A stretch of 64,000 nt of DNA from Streptomyces fructofermentans (GTDB lineage: Bacteria; Actinomycetota; Actinomycetes; Streptomycetales; Streptomycetaceae): the NCBI RefSeq assembly GCF_014651055.1, contig NZ_BMWD01000012.1:153016-217015 (forward strand), given 5' to 3'. Below, one piece after another: positions 50,519-58,208 of this stretch. A program made the position numbers and the translations under genes. The notes below the pieces were generated by a model. It ran no database searches. It saw only the letters and a program-made list of their open reading frames with translations, and was not told the origin of the DNA. Positions within the stretch are counted from its first letter, which is position 1. Each line of letters opens with the position of its first letter.

Positions 50519-51381
50519 AGACGCCGGGTTCCAGCCCCCGGGCCCGCCCCGTCCGCCTCGGGCCACGCTCCGTGGCCGCCCTGTGCCTGGTCGGCGCGAT
50601 CGGCCTGGCCTCGCTCACATGGCCCTTCTTCAGCGGGCCCACCTCTCAGGTCGCCGCCCACGCGAAGGACGCGCCCTGGCTCTTCGCGGGGCTGCTCGTA
50701 CTGCTGGTGGGGGTCGTCGCGGCGACGATCTCCGAGTCCGGCCTCGGCCCGAAGGCCGTGGCCATGCTCGGGGTGCTCGCCGCGACCGGGGCCGCGCTGC
50801 GGCCGATCGGGGCCGGCACGGCGGGCATCGAGCCGATGTTCTTCCTGATGGTGCTGAGCGGGAGGGTGCTCGGTCCGGGCTTCGGATTCGTGCTCGGGGC
50901 GGTGACCATGTTCGCCTCGGCACTGCTCACCGGAGGTGTCGGACCGTGGATGCCGTTCCAGATGCTCTCCATGGGCTGGTTCACGATGGGCGCGGGACTG
51001 CTCCCGGGTCCCGACCGGCTGCGCGGCCGCGCCGAACTCGCGCTGCTCGCGGCGTACGGGTTCCTCGCCGCCTTCGCGTACGGCACGATCATGAACCTGG
51101 CCGGGTGGCCCTTCATGGACGCCCTGTCGTCGAACGTCGCCTTCGACCCGCAGGACGCCGTGCACACGAACCTGGCGCGGTTCGTCGCCTACTGCCTCGC
51201 CACCTCCCTCGGCTGGGACCTGGGCCGGGCCGCGGTGACGGTCCTGCTGACGCTCACCCTGGGCGCGACCGTCCTGAAGGCGCTGCGCCGGGCCACCAGG
51301 AGGGCCGCCTTCGAGGCCCCGGTCACATTCGAGGACCCCGCGGGTGCGGCGCCGGTCACACCGTCCGGGCGCACCCCGTAG
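50515..51381 (+). CDS. ECF transporter S component, predicted cobamide-specific (CbrT-like)
   Basis: 288 residues, GTG 50515 overlapping the ATPase stop (GTGA). Six hydrophobic helices after a basic N-terminus: SVAALCLVGAIGLASLTWPFF, APWLFAGLLVLLVGVVAA, AMLGVLAATGAALR, MFFLMVLSGRVLGPGFGFVLGAVTMFASALLTGGVGPWMPFQML and LARFVAYCLATSLGWDLGRAAVTVLLTL. The FxxGxVTMFxSAxxxGGxGPWxPFQML block is characteristic of the B12-riboswitch-linked S components (CbrT group). No other S component lies nearby, so it defines the specificity of this transporter. Confidence 0.88.
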   Translation: MKTPGSSPRARPVRLGPRSVAALCLVGAIGLASLTWPFFSGPTSQVAAHAKDAPWLFAGLLVLLVGVVAATISESGLGPKAVAMLGVLAATGAALRPIGAGTAGIEPMFFLMVLSGRVLGPGFGFVLGAVTMFASALLTGGVGPWMPFQMLSMGWFTMGAGLLPGPDRLRGRAELALLAAYGFLAAFAYGTIMNLAGWPFMDALSSNVAFDPQDAVHTNLARFVAYCLATSLGWDLGRAAVTVLLTLTLGATVLKALRRATRRAAFEAPVTFEDPAGAAPVTPSGRTP

Positions 51382-51710
51382 AGGCACGGACCACCGTCCG
51401 TCACCCCGGCCGTGAGGCGGCCCACAGGACCTTGGTCCTCCACTACACGCGGCAGTAGACGCATCCGCCTGTCATGAACGCGTCCACACCCCCTCCGACC
51501 TGCACATTGAGAGCCGCGTCACACAGGGACCTTCTGCCGTGCATACGACCACAACTAGCAAAAGGGGTCATTGCGGACACCCTTCGAGCCTGTTTCTCTG
51601 GAGGAGTCGCAAGGCGCCGACAGCCCCTCAGGGCCTAGGCGCCATCGCATGCCGGAGCTTCACGACACGGCGTACGAGCGGCCCCCCTGTCCCCGAAGAA
51701 AAGGTTCTCC
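51382..51710 (+). other. 329-bp leader region of the transglycosylase-like gene
   Basis: Less GC-rich at 51535-51570 (ACAACTAGCAAAAGGGGTCATTGC), which is where a promoter would be expected. AGGCGCC-N18-GGCGCC (about 51610-51643) can form a hairpin around CCCCTCAGGG. The region resembles the long leaders of streptomycete cell-wall hydrolase genes, some of which hold a c-di-AMP riboswitch, but I cannot see the conserved boxes of that riboswitch. Confidence 0.4.
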
Positions 51711-52133
51711 GTGCCCATCTCCACCCGCATCCGCCGCATCGCCTCCCCCAAGAGGGTCCTCACCGGTGCCGCCGTGGCAGCCGCCACCGCCGGCATGGCG
51801 CTCGCGGCGGCCCCCGCCCAGGCCGCGACTCCGGCGGCCACGTCCGCCTCGGCCAAGGCGATCGCGCAGAAGATGATCCCGAACGACACGCAGTACGCGG
51901 CGTTCAGCAAGATCGTCGAGCACGAGAGCGGCTGGAACGTCAACGCGCAGAACTCGTCCTCCGGCGCGTACGGCCTGGTCCAGGCGCTGCCCGCCTCGAA
52001 GATGGCCTCGGCGGGCTCGGACTGGAAGACCAACCCGGCCACCCAGATCAAGTGGGGCCTGGACTACATGAACGACCGCTACGGCAGCCCCGTCGGCGCC
52101 TGGAACTTCTGGCAGGCCAACGGCTGGTACTGA
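51711..52133 (+). CDS. Secreted transglycosylase-like SLT protein
   Basis: 140 residues, GTG 51711. Signal peptide VPISTRIRRIASPKRVLTGAAVAAATAGMALAAAPAQA. The rest is a compact lytic-transglycosylase fold: FSKIVEHESGWNVNAQNSSSGAYGLVQALPASKM with the catalytic Glu in EHESGW, and IKWGLDYMNDRYGSPVGAWNFWQANGWY, the standard ending. It cleaves the glycan strands of peptidoglycan outside the cell and may aid growth or spore germination. Monocistronic, with a strong terminator after it. Confidence 0.9.
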   Translation: MPISTRIRRIASPKRVLTGAAVAAATAGMALAAAPAQAATPAATSASAKAIAQKMIPNDTQYAAFSKIVEHESGWNVNAQNSSSGAYGLVQALPASKMASAGSDWKTNPATQIKWGLDYMNDRYGSPVGAWNFWQANGWY

Positions 52134-52188
52134 CCCGGCCGGACGGCGACGCGAGGCATCGCGCCCCGCATCCAGCGTTCCGCACCGC

Positions 52189-52226
52189 GAAGGCGGCGGC
52201 CCCCGATCCCCGGGGCCGCCGCCTTC
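52189..52226. terminator. Strong terminator
   Basis: Perfect 15-bp stem GAAGGCGGCGGCCCC (52189-52203) with GGGGCCGCCGCCTTC (52212-52226), 8-nt loop, 55 nt past the transglycosylase stop. Confidence 0.85.
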
Positions 52227-52404
52227 GTCGTACGCCCGACCGGGCACCGCCGCCCGCCCCGGCGCCTCGCCGATGGCCGCGCGGGCGGTCCCCGCGCGGC
52301 CACGGGCTCTCCCTGGGACGGCGAGTGGCGGCGCACCGCGCGGAGCCTGCACGCCGTCGCCCACCGGACCGTGCGCCCGCGGCGGACGCGCGGGACGCGT
52401 CCCG

Positions 52405-53574
52405 CTACAGCCGCTGGATGATCGTCCCGGTCGCCAGCGCCCCGCCCGCGCACATCGTGATCAGCGCGAACTCCTTGTCCCGCCGCTCCAGTTCGTGCAG
52501 CGCGGTGGCGATGAGCCGGGCACCCGTGGCACCGACCGGGTGACCGAGGGCGATGGCACCGCCGTTGACGTTGACCTTCTCCAGATCCTGCTCGAAGACC
52601 TGGGCCCAGCTCAGCACCACGGAGGCGAACGCCTCGTTGATCTCGACGAGGTCGATGTCCTTGAGGGTCATGCCCGCCTTGCCGAGCACCGCCCGCGTCG
52701 CGTCGACGGGCCCGTCGAGGTGGAAGTGCGGGTCGGATCCGACGAGCGCCTGGGCGACGATCCGGGCGCGCGGCCTGAGCTTCAGCGCGCGGGCCATCCT
52801 CTTCGAGGCCCACATGACGGCGGCCGCGCCGTCGGAGATCTGCGACGAGTTGCCGGCCGTGTGGACGGCCGTGGGCATGACCGGCTTCAGCCTCGCGAGA
52901 GCCTCCATCGAGGTGTCCCGCAGCCCCTCGTCCCGGTCGACGAGCCGCCACATCCCCTGCCCGGCCCGCTGCTCGTCCTCGTTGGTGGGCACCTGCACCG
53001 CGAACGTCTCGCGCTTGAAGCGCTCCTCCGACCAGGCCGCCTGCGCCCGCTCCTGCGAGATGAGCCCGAGGGAGTCGACGTTCTCCCTGGTCAGCCCTCG
53101 GCGGCGGGCGATCCGCTCGGCGGCCTCGAACTGGTTGGGCAGGTCCACGTTCCACTCGTCGGGAAAGGGCTTCCCCGGTCCGTGCTTGGACCCGGACCCC
53201 AGCGGCACCCTCGACATGGACTCGACGCCGCAGGAGATGCCCACGTCGATCACTCCCGCCGCGACCATGTTGGCCACCATGTGCGACGCCTGCTGCGAGG
53301 ACCCGCACTGGCAGTCGACCGTGGTCGCCGCCGTCTCGTACGGAAGCCCCATCGTGAGCCAGGCGGTGCGGGTCGGATTCATGGACTGCTCGCCGGCGTG
53401 CGTCACCGCGCCGCCGACGATCTGCTCGACGCAGTCCGCGTGGATCCCGGTGCGCCCGAGCAGTTCCCGGTAGGTCTCGCCCAGCAGGTAGGCGGGGTGC
53501 AGATTGGCGAGCGCGCCGCCGCGCCTGCCGATGGGGGTGCGTACGGCTTCGACGATCACGGGTTCCGCGGCCAT
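52405..53574 (-). CDS. fadA5: Steroid side-chain thiolase FadA5
   Basis: 389 residues, ATG 53574 after GAGGAGAGGAA. Classical degradative thiolase: nucleophile in VDCQCGSSQQASHM, IDVGISCGVESMSRVPLG, DLPNQFEAAERIARRRGLTRENVD, HTAGNSSQISDGAAAV, LDGPVDATRAVLGKAGM, NVNGGAIALGHPVGATGAR with catalytic His, and TMCAGGALATG with the second Cys. It matches the sequence pattern of M. tuberculosis FadA5 (Rv3546), which removes acetyl- or propionyl-CoA from cholesterol side chains. As in M. tuberculosis, it lies next to and divergent from cyp125, here with a KstR-type site between. Confidence 0.9.
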   Translation of the reverse strand: MAAEPVIVEAVRTPIGRRGGALANLHPAYLLGETYRELLGRTGIHADCVEQIVGGAVTHAGEQSMNPTRTAWLTMGLPYETAATTVDCQCGSSQQASHMVANMVAAGVIDVGISCGVESMSRVPLGSGSKHGPGKPFPDEWNVDLPNQFEAAERIARRRGLTRENVDSLGLISQERAQAAWSEERFKRETFAVQVPTNEDEQRAGQGMWRLVDRDEGLRDTSMEALARLKPVMPTAVHTAGNSSQISDGAAAVMWASKRMARALKLRPRARIVAQALVGSDPHFHLDGPVDATRAVLGKAGMTLKDIDLVEINEAFASVVLSWAQVFEQDLEKVNVNGGAIALGHPVGATGARLIATALHELERRDKEFALITMCAGGALATGTIIQRL

Positions 53575-53638
53575 GGGGAGTTCCTCTCCTCGGGTCACCC
53601 GCGCGGCGCGGGCGTCCCGGCCCACCCGCCACGCTGAA

Positions 53639-53654
53639 CTAGTACGCGTTCTAG
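53639..53654. promoter_or_regulatory. KstR-type operator 5 (fadA5 side)
   Basis: CTAGTAC-GC-GTTCTAG; the outer symmetry extends to GAACTAG...CTAGTTC. One internal mismatch (T for A). 65 bp upstream of the fadA5 ATG. Confidence 0.72.
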
Positions 53655-53769
53655 TTCTGTCTGCAGTCTGCTGACCCGGCGCCCGACCCCGCAAGGGTCG
53701 TGCAGACGCCGAAGTCGTGATCTGCACCAATCCCGCACGGAATTGGGGTCGCCCTGCCCCTTGCCACTT

Positions 53770-53785
53770 GTAGAACCCGTTATTA
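53770..53785. promoter_or_regulatory. Weaker KstR-type operator 6 (cyp125 side)
   Basis: GTAGAAC-CC-GTTATTA: keeps AAC-N2-GTT and the left arm but only part of the right arm. About 130 bp before the cyp125 ATG. It could be a second site or a decayed copy. Confidence 0.4.
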
Positions 53786-53807
53786 CCTTCACGGCAATTC
53801 CCGGTTC

Positions 53808-53822
53808 CTGATGGACCGTCAG
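53808..53822. promoter_or_regulatory. Second palindrome, copy 5
   Basis: CTGATG-GAC-CGTCAG, one mismatch, 93 bp upstream of the cyp125 ATG in the fadA5-cyp125 divergent gap. Confidence 0.55.
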
Positions 53823-53914
53823 GACAGTTTCGCCCCGCCGCACGGACCGTCGCGCCGGCGGACCTCCAGCAGTACCGGAACGGAACCCGACCGTCGCACG
53901 ACCTGGAGTTGCCG

Positions 53915-55159
53915 ATGCCCTGTCCAGCGCTGCCCGACGGGTTCGATTTCACCGATCCCGACCTGCTGCACCACCGCGTCCCCCTCCCGGAGTTCGCCGA
54001 ACTGCGCCGGGCCGAGCCGGTCCGCTGGATCCCGCAGCCGGCCGGCCTCGCCGGCTTCGGGGACGAGGGCTACTGGGCCGTCACCCGGCACGCCGACGTC
54101 AAGTACGTATCCACGCACCCCGAGTTGTTCTCCTCCTCGCTCAACACCGCGATCATCCGGTTCAACGAGCACATCGAGCGCGACGCGATCGACGCCCAGC
54201 GGCTGATCCTGCTCAACATGGACCCGCCGGAGCACACCCGCGTCCGCCAGATCGTCCAGCGCGGCTTCACACCGCGCGCCATCCGCGCCCTGGAGGAGAC
54301 CCTGCGCACCCGCGCGGGCCGGATCGTGGAGGCCGCCCTCGCGCACGCGGGCCCCGGCGGCTCCTTCGACTTCGTCACGCAGGTCGCCTGCGAACTGCCG
54401 CTCCAGGCGATAGCCGAGCTGATCGGCATCCCGCAGGACGACCGCGCCAAGATCTTCGACTGGTCCAACAGGATGATCGCGTACGACGACCCGGAGTACG
54501 CGATCACCGAGGAGGTCGGCCAGGAGTCCGCCACCGAGCTGATCGCCTACGCGATGAACATGTCCGCCGACCGCAAGCAGTGCCCGGCCAAGGACATCGT
54601 CAGCACCCTGGTGGCCGCCGAGGACGAGGGCAACCTCGCCTCCGACGAGTTCGGCTTCTTCGTCCTGATGCTGGCCGTCGCCGGCAACGAGACGACCCGC
54701 AACGCCATCACCCACGGCATGCACGCCTTCCTCACCCACCCCGACCAGTGGGACCTCTACAAGCGGGAGCGCCCGGCGACCGCCGCCGAGGAGATCGTCC
54801 GCTGGGCCACGCCCGTCGTCTCCTTCCAGCGCACCGCCACCCAGGACACCGAACTGGGCGGCAAGCGGATCGGCAAGGGCGACCGCGTCGGCATCTTCTA
54901 CTCCTCCGCGAACAACGACCCGGAGGTCTTCGACTCCCCCGAGGCCTTCGACATCACCCGCGACCCGAACCCGCACCTGGGCTTCGGCGGCGGCGGCCCG
55001 CACTTCTGCCTGGGCAAGTCCCTGGCCACGCTGGAGATCGACCTCATCTTCCAGGCGGTCGCGGACGCGATGCCCGGGCTCCGGCTGACCGGCGCCCCGC
55101 GCCGGCTGCGCTCGGCCTGGCTCAACGGTGTCAAGGAGCTGCAGGTCAGCGCCGGTTGA
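53915..55159 (+). CDS. cyp125: Cytochrome P450 CYP125 (steroid C26/C27 monooxygenase)
   Basis: 414 residues, ATG 53915 with GGAG 8 nt upstream. P450 motifs: I-helix LAVAGNETTRNAITHGM, ExxR in AAEEIVRWATPVVSFQRTA, heme-binding FGGGGPHFCLGKSLA. It matches the M. tuberculosis CYP125A1 pattern along its whole length: start ALPDGFDFTDPDLLHHRVPLPEFAELR, NTAIIRF, NMDPPEHTR and end RLRSAWLNGVKELQV. CYP125 oxidises the terminal methyl of cholesterol or cholestenone to the acid, starting side-chain breakdown. The [3Fe-4S] ferredoxin and aldehyde dehydrogenase genes at 39.4-41.1 kb belong to the same predicted regulon. Confidence 0.93.
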   Translation: MPCPALPDGFDFTDPDLLHHRVPLPEFAELRRAEPVRWIPQPAGLAGFGDEGYWAVTRHADVKYVSTHPELFSSSLNTAIIRFNEHIERDAIDAQRLILLNMDPPEHTRVRQIVQRGFTPRAIRALEETLRTRAGRIVEAALAHAGPGGSFDFVTQVACELPLQAIAELIGIPQDDRAKIFDWSNRMIAYDDPEYAITEEVGQESATELIAYAMNMSADRKQCPAKDIVSTLVAAEDEGNLASDEFGFFVLMLAVAGNETTRNAITHGMHAFLTHPDQWDLYKRERPATAAEEIVRWATPVVSFQRTATQDTELGGKRIGKGDRVGIFYSSANNDPEVFDSPEAFDITRDPNPHLGFGGGGPHFCLGKSLATLEIDLIFQAVADAMPGLRLTGAPRRLRSAWLNGVKELQVSAG

Positions 55160-55379
55160 CCCGATGCGCGGGAGGCAGGGGGCGTTCCCCCGCGCTCCGC
55201 CCCTGCCTCTCGCGCCGCTTCCGCGTGCCCGCCGCGGCCCGTCCCGGAGCCGCCGCGGTCCGCCCCTCCGGACCCCGCCGGCCGCCCCCGCGCGGGCCGC
55301 CGGGCCGTGTGGTTCGCGGGCCGCCGAACGGTTAGGGTCCGGACCGACACATGACCGGAGTCGGCGGGGGGACCAGGGG

Positions 55380-55817
55380 ATGCTGGCGGAGGCGATGACG
55401 GCGGCGGCCGCGGCCGGGGGCATGGCGGTGGTGCAGAGCGCGGGCACGGACCTGTGGACCACCTTCCGCGAGCGGTGCGCCGCTCTGCTGGGCCGCGGCG
55501 ATCCCGGCCGCGAGAGCGACGCCCTCGACCGGCTGGACCGGACCGCCGCCGTGCTGGACGCGGCGGGCGAGGACGGGTCCGAGCGGGTCCGCGACCTCCA
55601 AGTGGGACTCTGGCAGGGCCGGTTCGAAGCGATGCTGGAGGACATGGACCGAGCCGAACGCATCCGCTTCGTCACCGAACTGCGCTCCCTCAGCGGCGAG
55701 TTCACGGCCGAGGGAGCCGGTCGGGGCACGGTGTCCGGGAACACGTTCAGCGGCCCGACCGCACTCCAGATCGGCGACCACAACCACCAGGACGTCCACT
55801 TCGGACCTGCCGGATGA
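55380..55817 (+). CDS. Small helical effector with C-terminal RHIM-like amyloid motif (Bell-domain type, predicted)
   Basis: 145 residues, ATG 55380 after GGGGGGACCAGGGG. Residues 1-110 are predicted helical: an Ala-rich N-terminus, AVVQSAGTDLWTTFRERCAALLGRG, then amphipathic helices (SDALDRLDRTAAVLDAAG, WQGRFEAMLEDMDRAERIRFVTELRSL). After a Gly-rich turn the protein ends in TFSGPTALQIGDHNHQDVHFG (123-142), whose core LQIG-D-x-N matches the RHIM tetrad of RIPK1/RIPK3 (IQIG, VQVG) and the fungal PP motif. The next gene carries the same motif near its N-terminus and starts in this gene's stop codon (ATGA). In known bacterial amyloid-signalling pairs such small proteins carry a cell-death-inducing helical Bell domain. 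Assignment is by motif and layout. Confidence 0.75.
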   Translation: MLAEAMTAAAAAGGMAVVQSAGTDLWTTFRERCAALLGRGDPGRESDALDRLDRTAAVLDAAGEDGSERVRDLQVGLWQGRFEAMLEDMDRAERIRFVTELRSLSGEFTAEGAGRGTVSGNTFSGPTALQIGDHNHQDVHFGPAG

Positions 55818-58162
55818 CCGCCGCGGAGCCGCCGGAACGGGCCGTCGGCCCGGCGGACGCGCACCGCGAACCGGCGGACCCTCGAACCGCGCCGACGGCC
55901 CCACCGACCGGACCGGTGCACGCGGGGCCCGAGCCGGTCCGCCCCGGGCGCGGACCGGCGGACACGGGCACCGGACAGGCCCGTACGGGTGCGGAAGCGG
56001 CGCGCGCACGCCCGGCACCGGACGGCGGCGGTCCAGCACCGGCGGGAACATCGCCCGACCCGGTCGGCGCACCGGGCGAACTCCCGCCGGTCGCAAGCGC
56101 GTTGACGGGCGCCACCTTCAACGGCCCGACGGCCCTGCAGGTCGGCTCGGGCAACACCATGAACGTCACCCGGCAGGTCTTCCACCCCACCCCGCTCGAC
56201 GCGGCGGCCGACGAACTGGCCGCCGCGGTGACGCGGCAGTGGGAGAAGGAGGCCGGTCTGCGGCGCCTGCTCGACCCCGCGCCGCTGCCGGTGCGCTGGC
56301 AGGTCAGCGACCGCAAGGTGGCGGGCCGTGTCGGCGCGGGCACCGCCGAGGGGACCCGCGCCCGCTTCCCCCCGCTGCCCGGCCTGGCGGCGGTCACCCG
56401 CGACGACCTGCGCCGTGGCGGCGGGCCGGCCGAACTGCACGCCGTCTACGGCGGGCTGGCCTCGGGACGGCTGCTCCTCGTCGGCCCGCCCGGCGCGGGC
56501 AAGACGGCCGCCGCCGTCCTGCTGCTGCTCGACGCCCTCCGGTACCGCGCGAACGCCGCCCCCGGCAGCCGGTCCCGCATACCCGTCCCGGTGCTGCTGT
56601 CCCCGCACGGCTGGGAGCCCGGCACGAGGAGCCCCGCCGCCTGGGCCGCGGCCGGGCTCGCCCGGGAGTACACGCTCTTCCGCGGCAGGGACGGCCGGGC
56701 CCGCGCCCTCGAACTGCTCGAATCGGGCCGCGTCGCGCTGTTCGTCGACGGTCTGGACGAGGTCGCGGGCAAGCTGCGCGCCACCCTGGTGAGCGCGCTG
56801 GAGAGCGCCGACTTCCGGGTCGTGCTGGTCTCCCGCGCCAAGGAGGCCGTCCTGACGGCCAAGCGCGCCCGGCTCGGCGGCGGCGTGGCGCTGGCGGTCC
56901 AGCCGGTACGCGCCGAGGACGCGGCCGCGTACCTGCTCGCCCCGCTGCCGAAGTCGCCCCCGCCCGCCTGGCTGGACCTCACCCGCGCCCTGGTCGAGGA
57001 ACCCGGGGGCCCGGTGGCCCGGGCGCTGTCCGGCCCGCTGGCGATCGGCCTGCTGCGTGACGTCTACGGCGACGACGACCCGGTGGACGAACTGCTCGAC
57101 GCCGGGCGCTTCCCCACGCCGGGCGCCGTCGAGGACCACCTCCTCGACCACGCCGTGGCCGCCGCGTACACCCCGAGGCCCGGACGGCCGCGGCCCCGCC
57201 ACTCGCCGGAGACGGCCGAGCGCGCGCTGCGGCACATCGCCGCGCGGCTCACCGGACAGGGCACCCGGGACCTGAGCTGGTGGCACATCCCCGACTGGGC
57301 GGACGCCCGTCCCCGGGCGCTCGCGCTCGGGACCGTCGTCGCCCTCGTCTACGCGGCGGTCGGCGTCGCGGTGCTGTGGCGGTCGACCGACCCGCTGTGG
57401 ACCGTTCCGTACGCGCTCGCGTCGGGTGCCGCCGGTGCCGTCGGCGCGGCCCTGATCAGTTCCCGCCGCGGCCCCGCGCAGCCGCTGCCGAGCGCGGGCT
57501 GGCGGGACGTCTTCAGTCGGCCGGCCGTGCTCGTCGGAGTCCGGCACTGGCTGTGGACCGGCGTGGCGCTCTGGTTCCTGGCCTCGACGGTGATCGAGGA
57601 CTTGCCGCTGTGGCTCTGCTACCTGTCCACGGTCCCGGTCGGGTTCAGCGCGACCCTGGTGTGCGGGCGCGGGTACGAACTCGTGACGGGCACCATCGTC
57701 GGGGCCGGGTCCGGGTCGTGGTTCGACGGGGTCAGGGAGAGGTACGGCACCGTCCCGGTGGCGGACACCCGGTCGATCGAGCCGAGGGACGTCTGGCTGC
57801 ACCACGTGCGGCTGAGGATGCTCCTCGGCCTCCTCGTCGGGGCGTCGGCCGCGCTGCTCGTCGGCCCCGTCGCCCTGTGGCGGTACGGCTTCCCGGACGG
57901 CCTCGGCACCCCTCTGCTGGCGGGCCTCTGGACGGCCCTGCTGGCGGGCCCGATGGGGAACCTGGGTGTCGCCACCGCCCTGGCCTCGGTGCAGCTCGCC
58001 GCGCGCGAGGGCACCCCCGTACGGCTGATGGCCTTCCTGGAGGACGCCAGGCGGCGCAACCTGCTGCGCACCGCGGGCCCCGTGTACCAGTTCCGCCATG
58101 CCCGGCTCCAGGAGCGGCTGGCCCGTCCCCGGGAGACCGACGGGAGTCCTCCGGACGCGTGA
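55814..58162 (+). CDS. NACHT-type NLR ATPase with N-terminal RHIM-like motif and membrane C-terminus
   Basis: 782 residues, ATG 55814 overlapping the effector stop. Residues 1-100 are Pro/Ala/Gly-rich and disordered; 102-120 read TFNGPTALQVGSGNTMNVTR, a copy of the effector's motif. The NACHT ATPase follows: Walker A LLLVGPPGAGKTAAAVLLLL (about 220-236), Walker B VALFVDGLDEVAGKL (about 308), sensor VVLVSRAKEAV. A winged-helix-like region precedes a C-terminal domain of about 290 residues with five or six membrane helices (ALGTVVALVYAAVGVAVLW, LWTGVALWFLASTVI, MLLGLLVGASAALLVGPVALW). Known NLRs use C-terminal repeats to sense ligands; here a membrane domain takes that place. It probably senses a membrane-linked trigger, oligomerises and templates amyloid conversion of the effector. 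Confidence 0.8.
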   Translation: MTAAEPPERAVGPADAHREPADPRTAPTAPPTGPVHAGPEPVRPGRGPADTGTGQARTGAEAARARPAPDGGGPAPAGTSPDPVGAPGELPPVASALTGATFNGPTALQVGSGNTMNVTRQVFHPTPLDAAADELAAAVTRQWEKEAGLRRLLDPAPLPVRWQVSDRKVAGRVGAGTAEGTRARFPPLPGLAAVTRDDLRRGGGPAELHAVYGGLASGRLLLVGPPGAGKTAAAVLLLLDALRYRANAAPGSRSRIPVPVLLSPHGWEPGTRSPAAWAAAGLAREYTLFRGRDGRARALELLESGRVALFVDGLDEVAGKLRATLVSALESADFRVVLVSRAKEAVLTAKRARLGGGVALAVQPVRAEDAAAYLLAPLPKSPPPAWLDLTRALVEEPGGPVARALSGPLAIGLLRDVYGDDDPVDELLDAGRFPTPGAVEDHLLDHAVAAAYTPRPGRPRPRHSPETAERALRHIAARLTGQGTRDLSWWHIPDWADARPRALALGTVVALVYAAVGVAVLWRSTDPLWTVPYALASGAAGAVGAALISSRRGPAQPLPSAGWRDVFSRPAVLVGVRHWLWTGVALWFLASTVIEDLPLWLCYLSTVPVGFSATLVCGRGYELVTGTIVGAGSGSWFDGVRERYGTVPVADTRSIEPRDVWLHHVRLRMLLGLLVGASAALLVGPVALWRYGFPDGLGTPLLAGLWTALLAGPMGNLGVATALASVQLAAREGTPVRLMAFLEDARRRNLLRTAGPVYQFRHARLQERLARPRETDGSPPDA

Positions 58163-58208
58163 ACGGGCCTTCCTGTGAACGTTTCGGGGCCGGCGCACGT
58201 CTTCACGG

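Noticed and set aside
51382..51710. c-di-AMP (ydaO-type) riboswitch before the transglycosylase-like gene
   Set aside because: Suggested by the gene type and leader length, but the conserved ydaO boxes are not visible.
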